NCBI RefSeq assembly: GCF_901709675.1 | Contig: NC_051099.1 | Coordinates: 6,264,001-6,328,000, forward strand | Length of the DNA stretch: 64,000 bases | Source of the DNA: Syngnathus acus | Taxonomy: Eukaryota > Chordata > Actinopteri > Syngnathiformes > Syngnathidae | Direction of reading: 5' to 3' | In this document: positions 38,190-58,700 of the stretch, one piece after another | How the letters are laid out: the number at the start of each line of letters is the position of its first letter | Position numbering within the stretch: position 1 is the first letter of the stretch | Position numbers and translations under genes: made by a program | Notes under the pieces: generated by a model | The model's database searches: none | Seen by the model: the letters and a program-made list of their open reading frames with translations, nothing else | Told to the model about the DNA's origin: nothing

Positions 38190-38633
38190 TGTTAAAGATT
38201 ACAAGCTGTCCCCTCCTCCCGGTGCCTACAGCTTCTTGCTGTTGGAGCTACCAGCTGACCTACTTTCTCCCTCGCAGCGACTCGCTGCTGTTTACAAGCC
38301 CCGCCGAGAGAATGGTGGACCCCGCAGCCCGCTGAAGCGAACGCGCGTGAAAGTGGATTTATTTGATTCCCTTTCATTCTCTGCGTGGCGCAGAAGAAAC
38401 TAGCCGAGCCGGAACCTGCCAAACCTCGCTCATCGGTCGGCCTTTTCCAATAAATGCACCTTATTAACTCGTTATGCAATTTAACGCTTTCGGTGCCATC
38501 CCCTCCGTGTAGCGAGAGCTGCGCAAATCCTTGCCGTCTTTTAGTTTGCGGGGGATAAAAACACCATGAGAACATTGATCCTGTTTTATAGGAGTGGATG
38601 TCTGTTTTCTGCCGGACGCCCTTTCTTTGCAAG
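38190..38633 (+). promoter_or_regulatory. npas2: Possible internal promoter and alternative npas2 first exon
   Basis: An island of higher GC and CpG content inside the AT-rich intron (for example CCCCGCCGAGAG and GCGAACGCGCGTG), ending at a strong donor TTTGCAAG|GTATGTG (exon end 38633). No family-like protein in any frame, so if transcribed it would be a non-coding first exon spliced to 44424. Inference only. Confidence 0.3.
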
Positions 38634-38793
38634 GTATGTGGCTTTTGCATTCGGGTTTTAGTGGTAAAGTTCAGCGCGACCTGTCAAATTGAAGTGGAGC
38701 CGGTCATGCGCAAAAAGGTGGTTTCTTCAAGACTTGAAGTTAATTATTTATTACAGGAGAGACCCGGCGTGTGCTGGATTGTTTTTTTTTTAA

Positions 38794-38927
38794 ATATTCA
38801 TTCACACAACAGTGTTGACAAACCTGGCAAAGCACCAAATGAAAAAATTATAAATGCTATATATTCATTCACACAACAGTGTTGACAAACCTGGCAAAGC
38901 ACCAAATGAAAAAATTATAAATGCTAT
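38794..38927. repeat. Perfect tandem duplication of 67 bp
   Basis: Unit 1 at 38794-38860 and unit 2 at 38861-38927 are identical over all 67 bases, beginning ATATTCATTCACACAACAG and ending ATAAATGCTAT. It lies in npas2 intron 1 just past the possible alternative first exon. Confidence 0.9.
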
Positions 38928-40340
38928 ATATTGAAATAATTATGGTAACAGTGGAAGAGCATTACGTTGTTTTTTATGTTGCTCGAATAGAGAGATGAAC
39001 AATCTCATGATTTTTCATCGAAGTATAAAGAAATGATTTCTAATTTTTGACTGTGGCACATTACAGTGTGTCGTTTTCTACGAGAAATCATCCAGATTCA
39101 CTTTCATTCTGAAAATGATAGACTACAACTATAATGTATATGTACCTGTTGCCCTTCGATAAAATAGCTTTGTGCAGGGTTAACACGCTATCCCAGTGCT
39201 TGGGTGTGTTTTTACTGGGCACGCCAATTCTCTCCTGCATTCAACATGTGTGTGTTTTATTGACCAATGAAAATTGGCCATAAGTTGAATGTGGCGTGAA
39301 TGTGTGCGATTGACTGGGAACCACTACTGCGAGTAGTCAGCTGGGATCAGTTCCAACTCACCTACTGTATTCCCCTAATGAGGACACGCACGATAGAAAC
39401 TGTATTGTTTCTTTAAAGTGCGGTTCTAAAACATGAATTACAACTGCAATACATGTGTACCGCATGAGAGCATCATATATGTGCCATGGGAAATTATCCG
39501 ATTTCATTTGTCCATAAATCCAGAAGGCCCAGATTTCATGACTAGTGACACTGAGAAAGGTTTCTGTGCATGTTCTTTTTGTGTTCTAATGTAAAATACT
39601 GTATGTGCTTGGGTGTACCTAATGTAGAGGCCTGGTGAGTCCATATTAAGCAGACATGACGTGTGCGGGTTTTAAGGTTGACATAACCCTTGGCACACCC
39701 ACTGTTGGGTTTCCACGTGTTGTCAGGCAGGGTGATATTATTCAATCTGGATTATGAATGGCAGTGGAAAAAAGAAAAGAAAAAAAAGGAAATCACCGCC
39801 TAGTTTATCTAACTGCTTAGGTTGGGCTGTTACCCAACCTGGTAACTGTGTTTTGCCTCCCAACAACTCTCGTTGCGTCATCATTCATTCGCCTGGGCGT
39901 AACACGGGGTGCTCGAAGAGGATCGCACCCCATTCAATTGGGCGACTTATTGACTGTGTGCCTGCGGTGCAATCGCGGGTGTCACTGGGTGCAACCTTCG
40001 GCCATCCCACCGTAACCTAATACAAGTGCTTCCTGTTTCCTTCGGGAAGCATTACATGCAGTAGAAATCACATCCTATTTCTATGTTGCATTGAGTGAAT
40101 GTACTCAGAAGATAGCCCTGCTGAGAAAGCACACAAATGAGTGGACAATAACAATTCACAATCTATGTTTTATAATAGTATCTTTTGTATGCGGGAAATT
40201 GCCTGACAAAAAGCCTTGTTGGGGTAAATTTGAATTCAAACTAAAATCAACCAGATGTTTTTTTTTTTAACAGGCTGACTCAAGGTTAATGTGATAGCTA
40301 CAAAGCAGATTAAAAAAGCAAAGCAGTCAGCATTTAGTCG

Positions 40341-40372
40341 TTCACTCACCAGACACTTTATTAGGTACACCC
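40341..40372. repeat. Relic of a dispersed TTATTAGGTACAC family
   Basis: TTCACTCACCAGACACTTTATTAGGTACACCC. Related fragments occur in both orientations at about 12111-12135, 39611-39640 and 50958-50985, and perhaps 42535-42550. The spread of short remnants suggests an old dispersed element. The family is not assigned. Confidence 0.35.
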
Positions 40373-40989
40373 ACATGATCTTTTTTTTTATGTATGACCT
40401 TTTTATTTTAATTGCATTGTGGCTTTCCCAGCACCTGCATAAGAGTTGTGTAAAACCTGTTGCCTTGGTATCAATAATAATGCTCCTGTTTTGAATGACA
40501 GGCGGAAAGGTTAAATCTAATTAACCGATATGCCAATTACTACCTCTGTCAAGGAGGTTATGTATTCAGAAGATCACATCACGATTCATGCTTACCAAAA
40601 AAAATGCTTCGGGGAATGTGGGCGTAGCGCAAAGAAGAATCTCTTAAATTGTGGTGCAAATAAAATGCAAAAACTACAAGATGAAGATTTTTCCCAAAAA
40701 ATCCTTTTTTCAACTCTAACCACCTGTATCCTTTTTAAAATGTGTTCTCCGTGGTTTGAATTTAATTTACCGTGTTGGTTTATTCAGACGCTATGCTCCA
40801 AAGGTTGAGCAGTAGCTACTACACCTCAACCGGGTTGTTGAATGATTTTATCTGTAAACAGCATGTTTAAACAGCTCTAATCCTTATAAGGTAAACACTC
40901 TGGGTTTATTCTTATCTGCCGCATAAAGTGAACCTATTGACTGACTGGAAGGCGGACAGCTCCATGTCATCACCGGGAGAGAAGGGACT

Positions 40990-42241
40990 CGTATGTGAGA
41001 TTGCTGTTTGTGGACTTCAGTTCTGCCTTCAACACCATTGTGCCACAACGACTCATCTGCAAACTCGCCAAGCTGGGCCTCAGTACCTACGTCTGCAACT
41101 GGCTACTGGACTTCCTCTGTCAGAGGCCTCAGGTGGTACGTGTTGGCGACAAAATCTCCGCCAGCATCACGCTGAGCACGGGGGCCCCCCCAAGGCTGCG
41201 TGCTCAGTCCGCTGCTCTTCACCCTGCTGACGCATGACTGCACTGCAACCTACAGCAACAACCGCATAGGGAAATTTGCTGACGACACGACTGGTGGGTC
41301 TCATCACCAAGGGCGACGAGACTCAATACAGGTTGGAGGTTGACCTTCTGACCGCGTGGTGCAGGGACAACAACCTCCTGCGGAACGTCAACAAGACCAA
41401 GGAGATTGTTGTTGACTTCCGGAAGGGTCACACCCAACACCTGCCGCTGACCATCGACGGTGCTGTGGTGGAGAGAGTGAGCAGCACCAGATTCCTGGGG
41501 GTGCACATCAGTGAGGATCTCTCCTGGTCCACCAACACCGCATCACTGGCGAAGAAAGCTCAGCGCCGCCTGTACTTCCTGCAGAAACTCAGGCGAGCAA
41601 GTGCTCCTCCGGCCGTCATGACTACATTCTACCGTGGCACCATTGAGAGCGTCCTCTCCAGTTGTATCGCTGTTTGGGGTGGTAGCTGCACTGAATACGA
41701 CATGAAGGCCCTGCAGCGCATAGTGAACACGGCTGGTAAGATTATTGGTGCTTCACTCCCCTCCCTGAAGGACATTTACACCTCCCGTCTCACCCGCAAG
41801 GCGACCGCGATTGTGAGTGATGTGAGTCACCCCGCTCACTCTTTGTTTGAACTTCTGCCCTCTGGGAAGAGGTACAGGAGCCTGCGCTCCCGCACCACCA
41901 GATTCACCAACAGCTTCATACTCCAGGCTGTTAGGATCCTGAACTCTCTCCCCCCTTCTGCGTAGCTTCCTGTACTTTTGCGCTATATTCTGACTGTCTG
42001 CTGTATGCACACTTGCTCCATTTTTGCTCCTCTTATTTATTATGTTATTTGTTTATTTATTATTTATTCATCACTCTTATTTATTTATTGTTTGTGCCTT
42101 CTTGTTTTTATTTTTTGTGTTGTTTACTTGTATGTATATTGTGTACTATGTCTCGTCACCGTGGGATAGTGGGAACGTAATTTCGATTTCTTTGTGTCTT
42201 GGCATGTGAAGAAATTGACAATAAAGCAGACTTTGACTTTT
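40990..42241 (+). mobile_element. 5'-truncated non-LTR retrotransposon fragment, frameshifted
   Basis: Carries the C-terminal half of a LINE reverse transcriptase of the kind common in teleosts (L2/Rex1-like clade; exact clade not resolved). Seen: [18 protein letters not shown], a TGAP block, the KFADDT catalytic motif near 41272-41290, then WCRDNNLL, FLGVHISEDLSW and RLYFLQKLRRA. The frame is broken twice: a 7-C run at 41185-41191 shifts after the TGAP block, and a second shift lies at about 41290-41300 just after the FADD motif. The coding part ends at 41965. It is followed by an AT-rich 3'UTR and the tail GACAATAAAGCAGACTTTGAC (ending about 42240). No ORF1, endonuclease or 5' end is present, so this copy is dead. 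Confidence 0.85.
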
Positions 42242-42877
42242 TGATCATGTTTGTCCGGGCCTGATGTAAAACTCAGTATGCTCGTGTGCATTCGGTGTGG
42301 CCAGTGCAGTTAAATGTAATTTGATTTAGAACATTATTCCAATATTGATTATGTTAAATAGGAATCTGCTGTTTGGTGAATTACACGAGTTATCTTACCG
42401 CTTTGGCAGATAACGTGACCGTGTCCTTGTATGTTGTAAAGTATTAACTGTTAGGCTACTGATTTTAGTTATGGATCTGACTCCAAATTACGATCAACAC
42501 TTAACACATGAGTCGTTATGTCCTAATCCACACACTGGTACACCTAACAATTTTGCGAGTTCGTTCTGTCAAAGAGAAGACCAGTAGATCAATTAGGCCG
42601 AATTTACCAATTGTTTAATCCTGACAAAGCAAGCTAATACAGGCGCCTGGGTCTCGGGTCCTTAACACCAAAAAAACCCGTGTGCCTTCGTGACCATCAA
42701 AGACAACACATTCTTCCGGGTTGCCCAGTTTTAAGGAAACACAATATGAATATTCAAGCATGCAAAATATTGGTCGATGGTCATCTCCTCCTCGTTTGGG
42801 TGTTTTTCCGCTGCTCAGCGCAGGTGTCTGGACCACCAAGACGAGTTGTTATTCGCGTTCCTCACCAGCCTTGGGAT

Positions 42878-42969
42878 GTCCTCTCTGTCTGGACATCCTG
42901 TTCCATACTACTTTGTAGAAAATGTCCTCCCTGTCTGGACATCCTGTTCCACACTACTTTGTAGAAAAT
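42878..42969. repeat. Near-perfect tandem duplication of 46 bp
   Basis: Units 42878-42923 and 42924-42969 begin GTCCTC(T/C)CTGTCTGGACATCC and differ at two positions. Located in npas2 intron 1, downstream of the LINE fragment. Confidence 0.85.
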
Positions 42970-44491
42970 AAGTTCATGCTGCCTGCACATTCCTTACCAC
43001 TCATCATGCGACTACACGAGCACACTACTACTGAAACTTATATTGATGTGATTATATATAAGTCTAACGCAGCCTCAATCAAATATGTTTGCAAACTGCC
43101 GAAAGCACATTTCCCTTTATAACCAATAAAAACGTGCGGGGGGAAAAAAAACAATAATGCACTAACACATAGGTCAACAATAATCAGAGAAGGCTTTGTG
43201 TCACGCAGATTTTAAAAACAGTCTCAACATTTTTGTAGCACTTCAAATGTTTTAGCTATTTTATTTTTTCATTTTAGCTTGCGTAATATGGAATTTACCA
43301 TGCGTTGTAATTTATAGCTTTGACAGTCCAACAGTCCAATTAGAAAGAAGTCACAAATGAACTTCCTCAAAGGCAATTTCAAAGCTATCGGTTTACTCTT
43401 GGACTTGGAGCTGGCTTTCTAGATCGAGTTCAGGTTGCTAGTTGAAAGCTTTAAATACTCCAGGGCACACATGTAACCAGACACCCATGTCTTGAGCTCT
43501 TAACCTAGTAAGGTGTGGTCTTAACCTCAATAGAGGTAAAGAATGTAGACTGATATGAATGGCTTCACTTTACACCGCGAGGAGTCTGTGGTGGTCTTGA
43601 TTATGCTTTATGAGACACTTTCCATAAGATGAACTGGAATGAAGGACATCTAGGTAGTGTAAAATAAGCTTGGAAATGGATGCAAATTGTATAATTTATG
43701 AGTGACTTGTCTCCATATAAACTCAGAGGAGCACTTAGGGGAGTTCTTTTTTTTTTTTTACAGATTAGGGGATGAACTCTAAAAGTTTCACTTCATTATT
43801 CACATCTAAATCCTTTTCATTAGATGAGATTGGCGGAGATGATGATTGCACACTATTCTGGGATTTAATTGTGCCTGTGCAATTCTATTTTATTTGATTT
43901 TCCATTTATTTTACTATTCACACACTGAAAACTGTGACTTTGTCTTACATCTCAATAATGTATTCCTCTTCAGTGGGTTTCATTTCGAAAAATAATTATG
44001 GAAATAATCGTTTATGCGTATTTTGCCTCAAGCCCACACTTGAGCCAACCACAAATGCAAAGAAGCTGTGATTGCCTTGAGCCATCTTATCTATGAACGA
44101 GTGAAAGATCACATAACATTTAGTTAGGTTTTTGGGTCGTGAATGTTAGCTCGTATTACCGAGGTATCAACTTCATACATTGTCAGAGCATTTGAAAAAA
44201 GTGATTGTTCAGTAGTTTTTCTTTGCAAGGTTGTGACTGGATCAGACTTTTTTTCTAGGTCATGGGAGCTACAATTTTACTGTTGAACTGAAATTAGCAT
44301 GTTCCTGTTAGAATACTGATCATGACAATCATCCAAAGTATGTGTGTTTTTTCCCCTAATGGCTAAAAAGAAAGGTAGAATTAACAGGAAATAATGATGG
44401 GATCTTTTACTCTGTGTTGGCAGGACTTGGCTTTTGTGTGAAGGTGCGCTCAGACTAGATCTGCACAGATGAGACTTGAGAAAAAGCCTGG

Positions 44492-52852
<8,361 letters not shown>

Positions 52853-55499
52853 CACTGTGGAATGCGCGAGAGCGCTGAGCTCTGCGGCTGGTTGCTGTTG
52901 TGGCGGGAAAACGGATAAGAGCGGCGTGAACATTTGATGCGAAGCTGCTCGCTCCAACGGGGAAGTGCCGGAGTAAAACGACGGCGGGAAGCGGACAAGA
53001 GGAATGTGATAGTGAGAGGCGGGGCCTTTCATTACCAGCCTGCGACACGCGCGGTTGTCATTGAAACAAGTGAATTTATCACCGCTGTCATGAGGATGCC
53101 ACTTTCATTTCGCAAGTGTCTGTTTGCACTTTTGGTACATTGCCCCACCTAAGAGTAGGATAAGAGTATTTATTTTTGCCTATACATTTAATATTAAATG
53201 TTCCCTCTAACCTGTGACTTCACAGTAAGATTATTTTCCCGACAACCCCCTTCAGTGAAATCCAGAGTATTGTTTTTAATTTCCCATTTAGAGGAGTTGG
53301 ATGTCACCCCCCGTCTAAATAAGATAGACACACCTCTAGGTTATCGTTATAATGAAAAGGGCTTCTTCAACAGGCGGCTTCTTTAAACGCGACACCTCTG
53401 ATGAGCCCTGCAGCAACACACCTCGTTTGTCAAACAGTTAAATGGAGGAGGCCGGGTTGTCTCATGTGCCTTTTAACCATGCTATGGTGCAGTTCCAATG
53501 TTGTGTCTGACTATGGCTTTAAAAAATCCTGCTCAGGTCCATTTGGAATACAAAGTTTATTTTCATTGATCGTAATTTATACCCCCCCTACATTAGATAT
53601 AAAATAATAGACATTTAGATTTGTGTAGGAGATTAAACATAGAGAAATATATATAATGGATGCCTTTTACAACCTTAACTTGCCCCTACCAATGAATTTA
53701 AGCACTTGCAGTCATATTTTCATTATTTTATTAATAATTTATTTGCCGAACACATTAATTGTCAAACAACTGAGATGGGATTAAGAATGCAGTTTTATAT
53801 ATTGAGATTATGGTTCATTTTAATGTTCAGGCAGGAATTGATGCGCCACTACTGGTCTTAAAAGTCTTACTCCCATCTAGATGCATTTATTTTTATAAAA
53901 CCCACCCACAATGAGAGATTAACAGATTGATGTGCTGTCTAAACACTTAAGTAGTTTGGAACTATACGTTGTAACACAGATTACATTATTAGATCATATA
54001 CAAGTTTGTTTGTCAAATGTATTTTCACTCCAATCAATGAGGATAAATAGTAAAAAAAAAAAAGTGCACCTTTACAAAGATAAACATGCTGCATTACTTT
54101 TGGGTACACATGGTTCATTGAAGACTTCCCATTATTGCTAAGTGTCAATAGTTGTTATGGCAACAAGCCCAGCTCGTACAGCGCCGCTTGCCCAAAGGAA
54201 AACAGACAGATGAAAATCAAATGTAGTGTACTCACCCATTTACCAGTTTGTTTACACTTTACAAGTTACTATCTTTGTAAAGGCGCACTGTTTGCTACAG
54301 CTCTTGTTTTGGATCTTATTCGATTATGCAAGTGTAACTTGTCAGCAACGAGTGAACACTGTTTACAAAACGATTACGACAGGCTAGTGAGTGTGTGCAT
54401 GCACAGTGGTGCTGCAGACATGAACGGCTGCTAATTATCCGAAAATCTAACTGTCTTTTTTTTTTTATCACTTTCGAGTCTCTCAGTCATTTTTGTTGAA
54501 GCAAGCCTCTTTACGTTGAGCACCAGAGGAAGAAAACAGGCCCAGTAGCTACTCTTTGACGATGTGCAATGTCCCTTTGAGAATGTTAATTTATGATGTA
54601 CGTATATTTACAATGTGTCACTACAGCTGTGTAAAGACGTGTTATATCGACGGCACTCACGGTACTGTGTAAATTATATTTTTTTAGTGACCCTAACATT
54701 CCTCCAGGCAGAGAACAATTATTCTGTTCACAATGATTGCAGCTTCAAGACTCGGGAATAAGGCGCCTAGACCTAGCTGACAAAAAGTCCAAATATCATT
54801 TGCCTTGCGTTGATATTTAATAAAGAAATCTCATTTGTGACTGACTCAATAAAGAGTCGACACACTGAAATTACACCTCCATACAAATCTGCTTTGTGAA
54901 ACAAAAGCGCCCCTTGAACGCCCCTTTCTACAGCTGATATCTGGATGTAGATATTAAGTGGAGTACCCCCCCCCCCCTCCCCAATTTTCAGTTTGCTGGA
55001 CTTTTCCATTAAGTGTCAATATTTTTCAAGCTTTTACATTGATTTTTCAACTGACACTTTCCATTTGTATGTGAGAAAATGAAGACCAGCAGCTGAGAAA
55101 CACAAACCTGCTACACAGCCATTGCTGCCGTTTCAGTGCAGAAAACACAGTGAATATATTGTATATTAGAATGTACAAAAAACACACACTAGATGATATA
55201 GTTTATTTTCTATGTCTAATAGAATACGTATGTATGTTACATGATTTTAAAATTAAAGTAATTTTGTAACAGATAATGAAGTGTCTTATTAGTGGAGGTG
55301 AGGCTTTGTTGTGTTGGTGTTGCACAGTTGCTTGTATGTATTTTTCTCCCCCTGTCTTTCCCATTGAAATAAGCTTTAAAAATATTGTTTAAAAGATAAT
55401 AACAAATTAAGTTTACAGCCTAAAATATCTTGATATTAATTATGTTATATTGAATTATTTATAAATCAACCTGCTCATTGTGAAATATTTGGAAATAAA
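52853..55499 (+). terminator. npas2: npas2 3'UTR with several poly(A) signals
   Basis: Non-coding AT-rich sequence after the TAG at 52850-52852. AATAAA signals on the plus strand at 54819-54824, 54848-54853 and 55494-55499. A long 3'UTR of about 2-2.6 kb is therefore likely. The open frames inside have no family resemblance. Confidence 0.5.
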
Positions 55500-55552
55500 T
55501 ATTTTCAAACATACAGCATGCATTGTGGTTGTGAACAAAAAACAAATGAGAC

Positions 55553-55783
55553 TTTATTGCTGGTCAAGACACGCTTTTGATTTTGTTATCTTATCATTTT
55601 CAGGTTAAGATCACATTGTTGTTTTGCATTCTACTGTGTGTTTGTGAGACTGGGTTGAAGTGCTATCTTTGTGACAGAGTTACAGTTTATCTTGAATGCC
55701 TGTCGACCAACATTTTCATGATTAATGTGTAAGGAAAATATGGATGAGTACTCACCCTTAGAAAATTGTCTCTCTTTAAAGTG
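55553..55783 (-). terminator. radx: radx 3'UTR with poly(A) signal
   Basis: AATAAA on the minus strand at 55553-55558, about 225 bases past the radx stop codon. It lies only 54 bp from the last npas2 signal on the opposite strand. Confidence 0.55.
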
Positions 55784-58700
55784 CTACGCAACAGAAACTT
55801 CAGTCACTTTGTACACTTTGCTAATCACTACCTCCACCTCCTCTCCACCAAGGTGACAAATGTCCAAGACACATACCAAATTTGTGTCCTCCAGCTCCCC
55901 GGCAGTCGCCATGATATTCTCTGGGAGGTCAAATATTAGGTGTCATTGCGACGCTAAATAACTTGGTAGTGGTGCCACAGGGAGATTTTTACCTGGAATG
56001 TGGCGTGATGTCCAACTGTGACCTGAGCCCTCCAGAGGGCAGAGGAAACCAGAAGAGAGGCAAGCGAGCATGGTGTTGTCGTGACGACCCAAAGGAAGAC
56101 CTACGGCTCTTTGCTCTCTGGAGCTCACAATGGGTAAAAATGTTGCATCGACAGCTATTTGTTTGTTAATGCCTGTAAAAACACATGTTGGAAAATAAAA
56201 TGTACTAATTAAACACAGACAGAAATCAAACTTTTAAGTTTTAACATTCACCAACTCCTCTGTTTTTGATTTACTGATGACTCAACCATGCCTGACTAAC
56301 GGTCATTTTTTCTGGCCTGAACAATTTGGAAATCTTGAGTGGCTGCATATTAAATAGCGTGGTATTGAACAACCATCCACACACAACATCCGACGATTCT
56401 TTACTTAATAGTCTTACCTAGTATGGTAACCTGGTAGTATCCCGGGAAAACGGGACTTGCAAGTGTGTCGGCTGACTGCTCCGGTGTCCAGCGCATGGGA
56501 TGAAGGTTGCTCCACCGCAGGAGGGCGTTCTTGTCATCTAAGGTGAACCTTCGAGAAATGCTGTCCTGATGAAGAGTGGCGTGACACAAATGCACAGTCA
56601 CATCTTGCCGTTGCCTTGACCAGCCGCTGCTCTCCCACGATAGCAGATTGCGGCCTGGTGGAAACAAACCCACATTTGAGCGGATCAAATTCTGTGTAAC
56701 ATGATCAAGTAGGTTCACACTTCAACCTTCATTTTGGGGTTGCAGACTCCGTTCCCGTGATTCCGAGTCTCCCTCGTCCTCCGGCTGCTCTCTTTCGACT
56801 TCTGGATTTCTGGCTCCTCTGTCAAAGCAGACATGTCACGTGAGTGTAGGTCAAGTGGATACCAACATTATTAGCAGCATCATTCTTACCGTTTTGCCGG
56901 CACACTGCTCACTGAACTGTGCTCTGTATCTCTGGAAAAAAATAATAACTTCATTAAACTAATACATTACTACATACTATTAGTCACAGATACAGGCACA
57001 TCTCAGTAAACTGGCACATTGTGGAAAATGTATTTCATATCGTACTTCAATTCAAAAAGTGAAACATTATATAATATATGCATTTGCGACAAAGAGTGTA
57101 ATATTTTATTTCTATGATTTCAAGCCTTATACTTTACATCAAACAAAAAGCTAAGCTAAGCTTGGGAAGCAAGGTTCCACTCCTCATACAAATATCACAC
57201 CTTGTATTTATCATTCTTTTCCTTTTCACTGATGTTTGTTTAGGCGAGGCCGATGCGTCTGACCCAGTCACATTACTCACATCCGACATTGCTCGGTCAC
57301 CAGTGGACACACTTGGCACCTGCTTGAAACAAGTTTGTCTCGAGTTAATGTCAAAATGACATTGCAAAAGAAGAATTTTAAGTGTATCATACCCCTTTGG
57401 CTCCAAGGCCTTGTGTCTCAGTCATGTTTGACTTTTCCACATATCTGACAGCCACGATCTGACCTTGAATGGCAAGTTTTTTATGTTCTCTATACTGCAG
57501 GGTTTCCAACTCCTTCTTCAAGTCAGAAGCAGCAACAAGAGGAACTTGCTCTGTCGAGTGAACATTGAATTAAGACAAATGTCACAATGGACAACCACCA
57601 AATGAATTATGTATGAAGATACTGGCTTGAGGCTATTGCAAATGTTGTCTGATCCAAATGTTAACTTTTTCTCTCACAATTGGGAATGATCTTTTTTCTA
57701 ATAATATGTCAACTTCACAGCAGTTTTTGGAACGTACGGTAACTCCGGTAAATGTCAGGGGATTGTGATAAAAATAAAACCGTAATTTCACCTGAGGTCG
57801 CTGCCGTTGGCTGGGTGAAAGTGGGCGGGGCATGAGGGTAGCAATAATGGCCACCGACAGCCGTCTTCGGGAGGACCTCGTTGTCCTTCAGAGTCTTGTT
57901 TCGCTGCATGAGGCTCTGCACTATGGGGTTATTCTTGTACGGTTGACCCTTGTGGTAGCCTGTAACGGTAAAGTTCAAGCGGCACTCAACAACTCATCTT
58001 CCTTGGAGCTACAGACAAATGACATTTAAGATTCGAGCTGTGCTAACCTGTAATAAACATCTCTGTCTCGCAGCTACTGGTGAGGTAAGGCAAGCAGCCT
58101 TCCACATGACACACTCGCATCTGAGTGCACACCAGATAAGCCACTTAGGGAGAGCGAAGAAACAGAAATGAAGATTTGCTCTACCGGTCAGCAGAGATAT
58201 CATATGAGGGATCTTACTTGGCCATATACTGTCAAAGATTTCTGGCTGGGAGGAGTTGAACAATTGCAGGACAAAAGGATGCTCCGTTGTTCTATCCATT
58301 GCGTGGACCCAGCGGAATGACCAGTACTTCTCAGGGCCTGCAATAATCGTGAGATGGGTCAGTCAAACAACAAGTCTTGGTCCATGTGACCAAGCATTTT
58401 TGGTAGGTTTGAGAGGTCTCACCTGTGTTGCCTTTACGTTTTACTCTTTCAACGCGACCGACAAATGTTACCAAACCGATGACGTCGCAAACAGAGTCCT
58501 TGGCAAACGTTTCAACCTCGGCTCTGGAAAAATGGAATAAAGCATGGTTCAAACCTCAAGTGCAAAGACTGACCGATGTGAGGTTAAATCACCTGGTGGC
58601 AAAGCGATAGGACACGTCAGGTAAAGACCACTGAGGCCGAACATTTTTCGGTGGCACCACGGTGATAATAGAAGTTGGGGTGTGAGCGTTCAGGCAGATT

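Larger units (their letters stand above)
28155..44423 (+). other. npas2: Large first intron of npas2
   Basis: About 16.3 kb with no protein-coding exon that I recognise. It contains SINE copy 2 (31456-31821), a suspected repeat at 35660-36060, a possible alternative first exon (38190-38633), two tandem duplications (38794-38927 and 42878-42969) and a broken LINE (40990-42241). The rest is AT-rich. Confidence 0.5.

Noticed and set aside
38192-38650. Open frame of 152 codons on the minus strand
   Set aside because: No resemblance to any family. The GC-rich island explains the length; the plus-strand donor is the more credible signal.
55943-56128. Separate small ORF starting MSSREQRAVG
   Set aside because: It is the inside of a radx exon (55993-56172) which begins earlier with GINKQIAVD.
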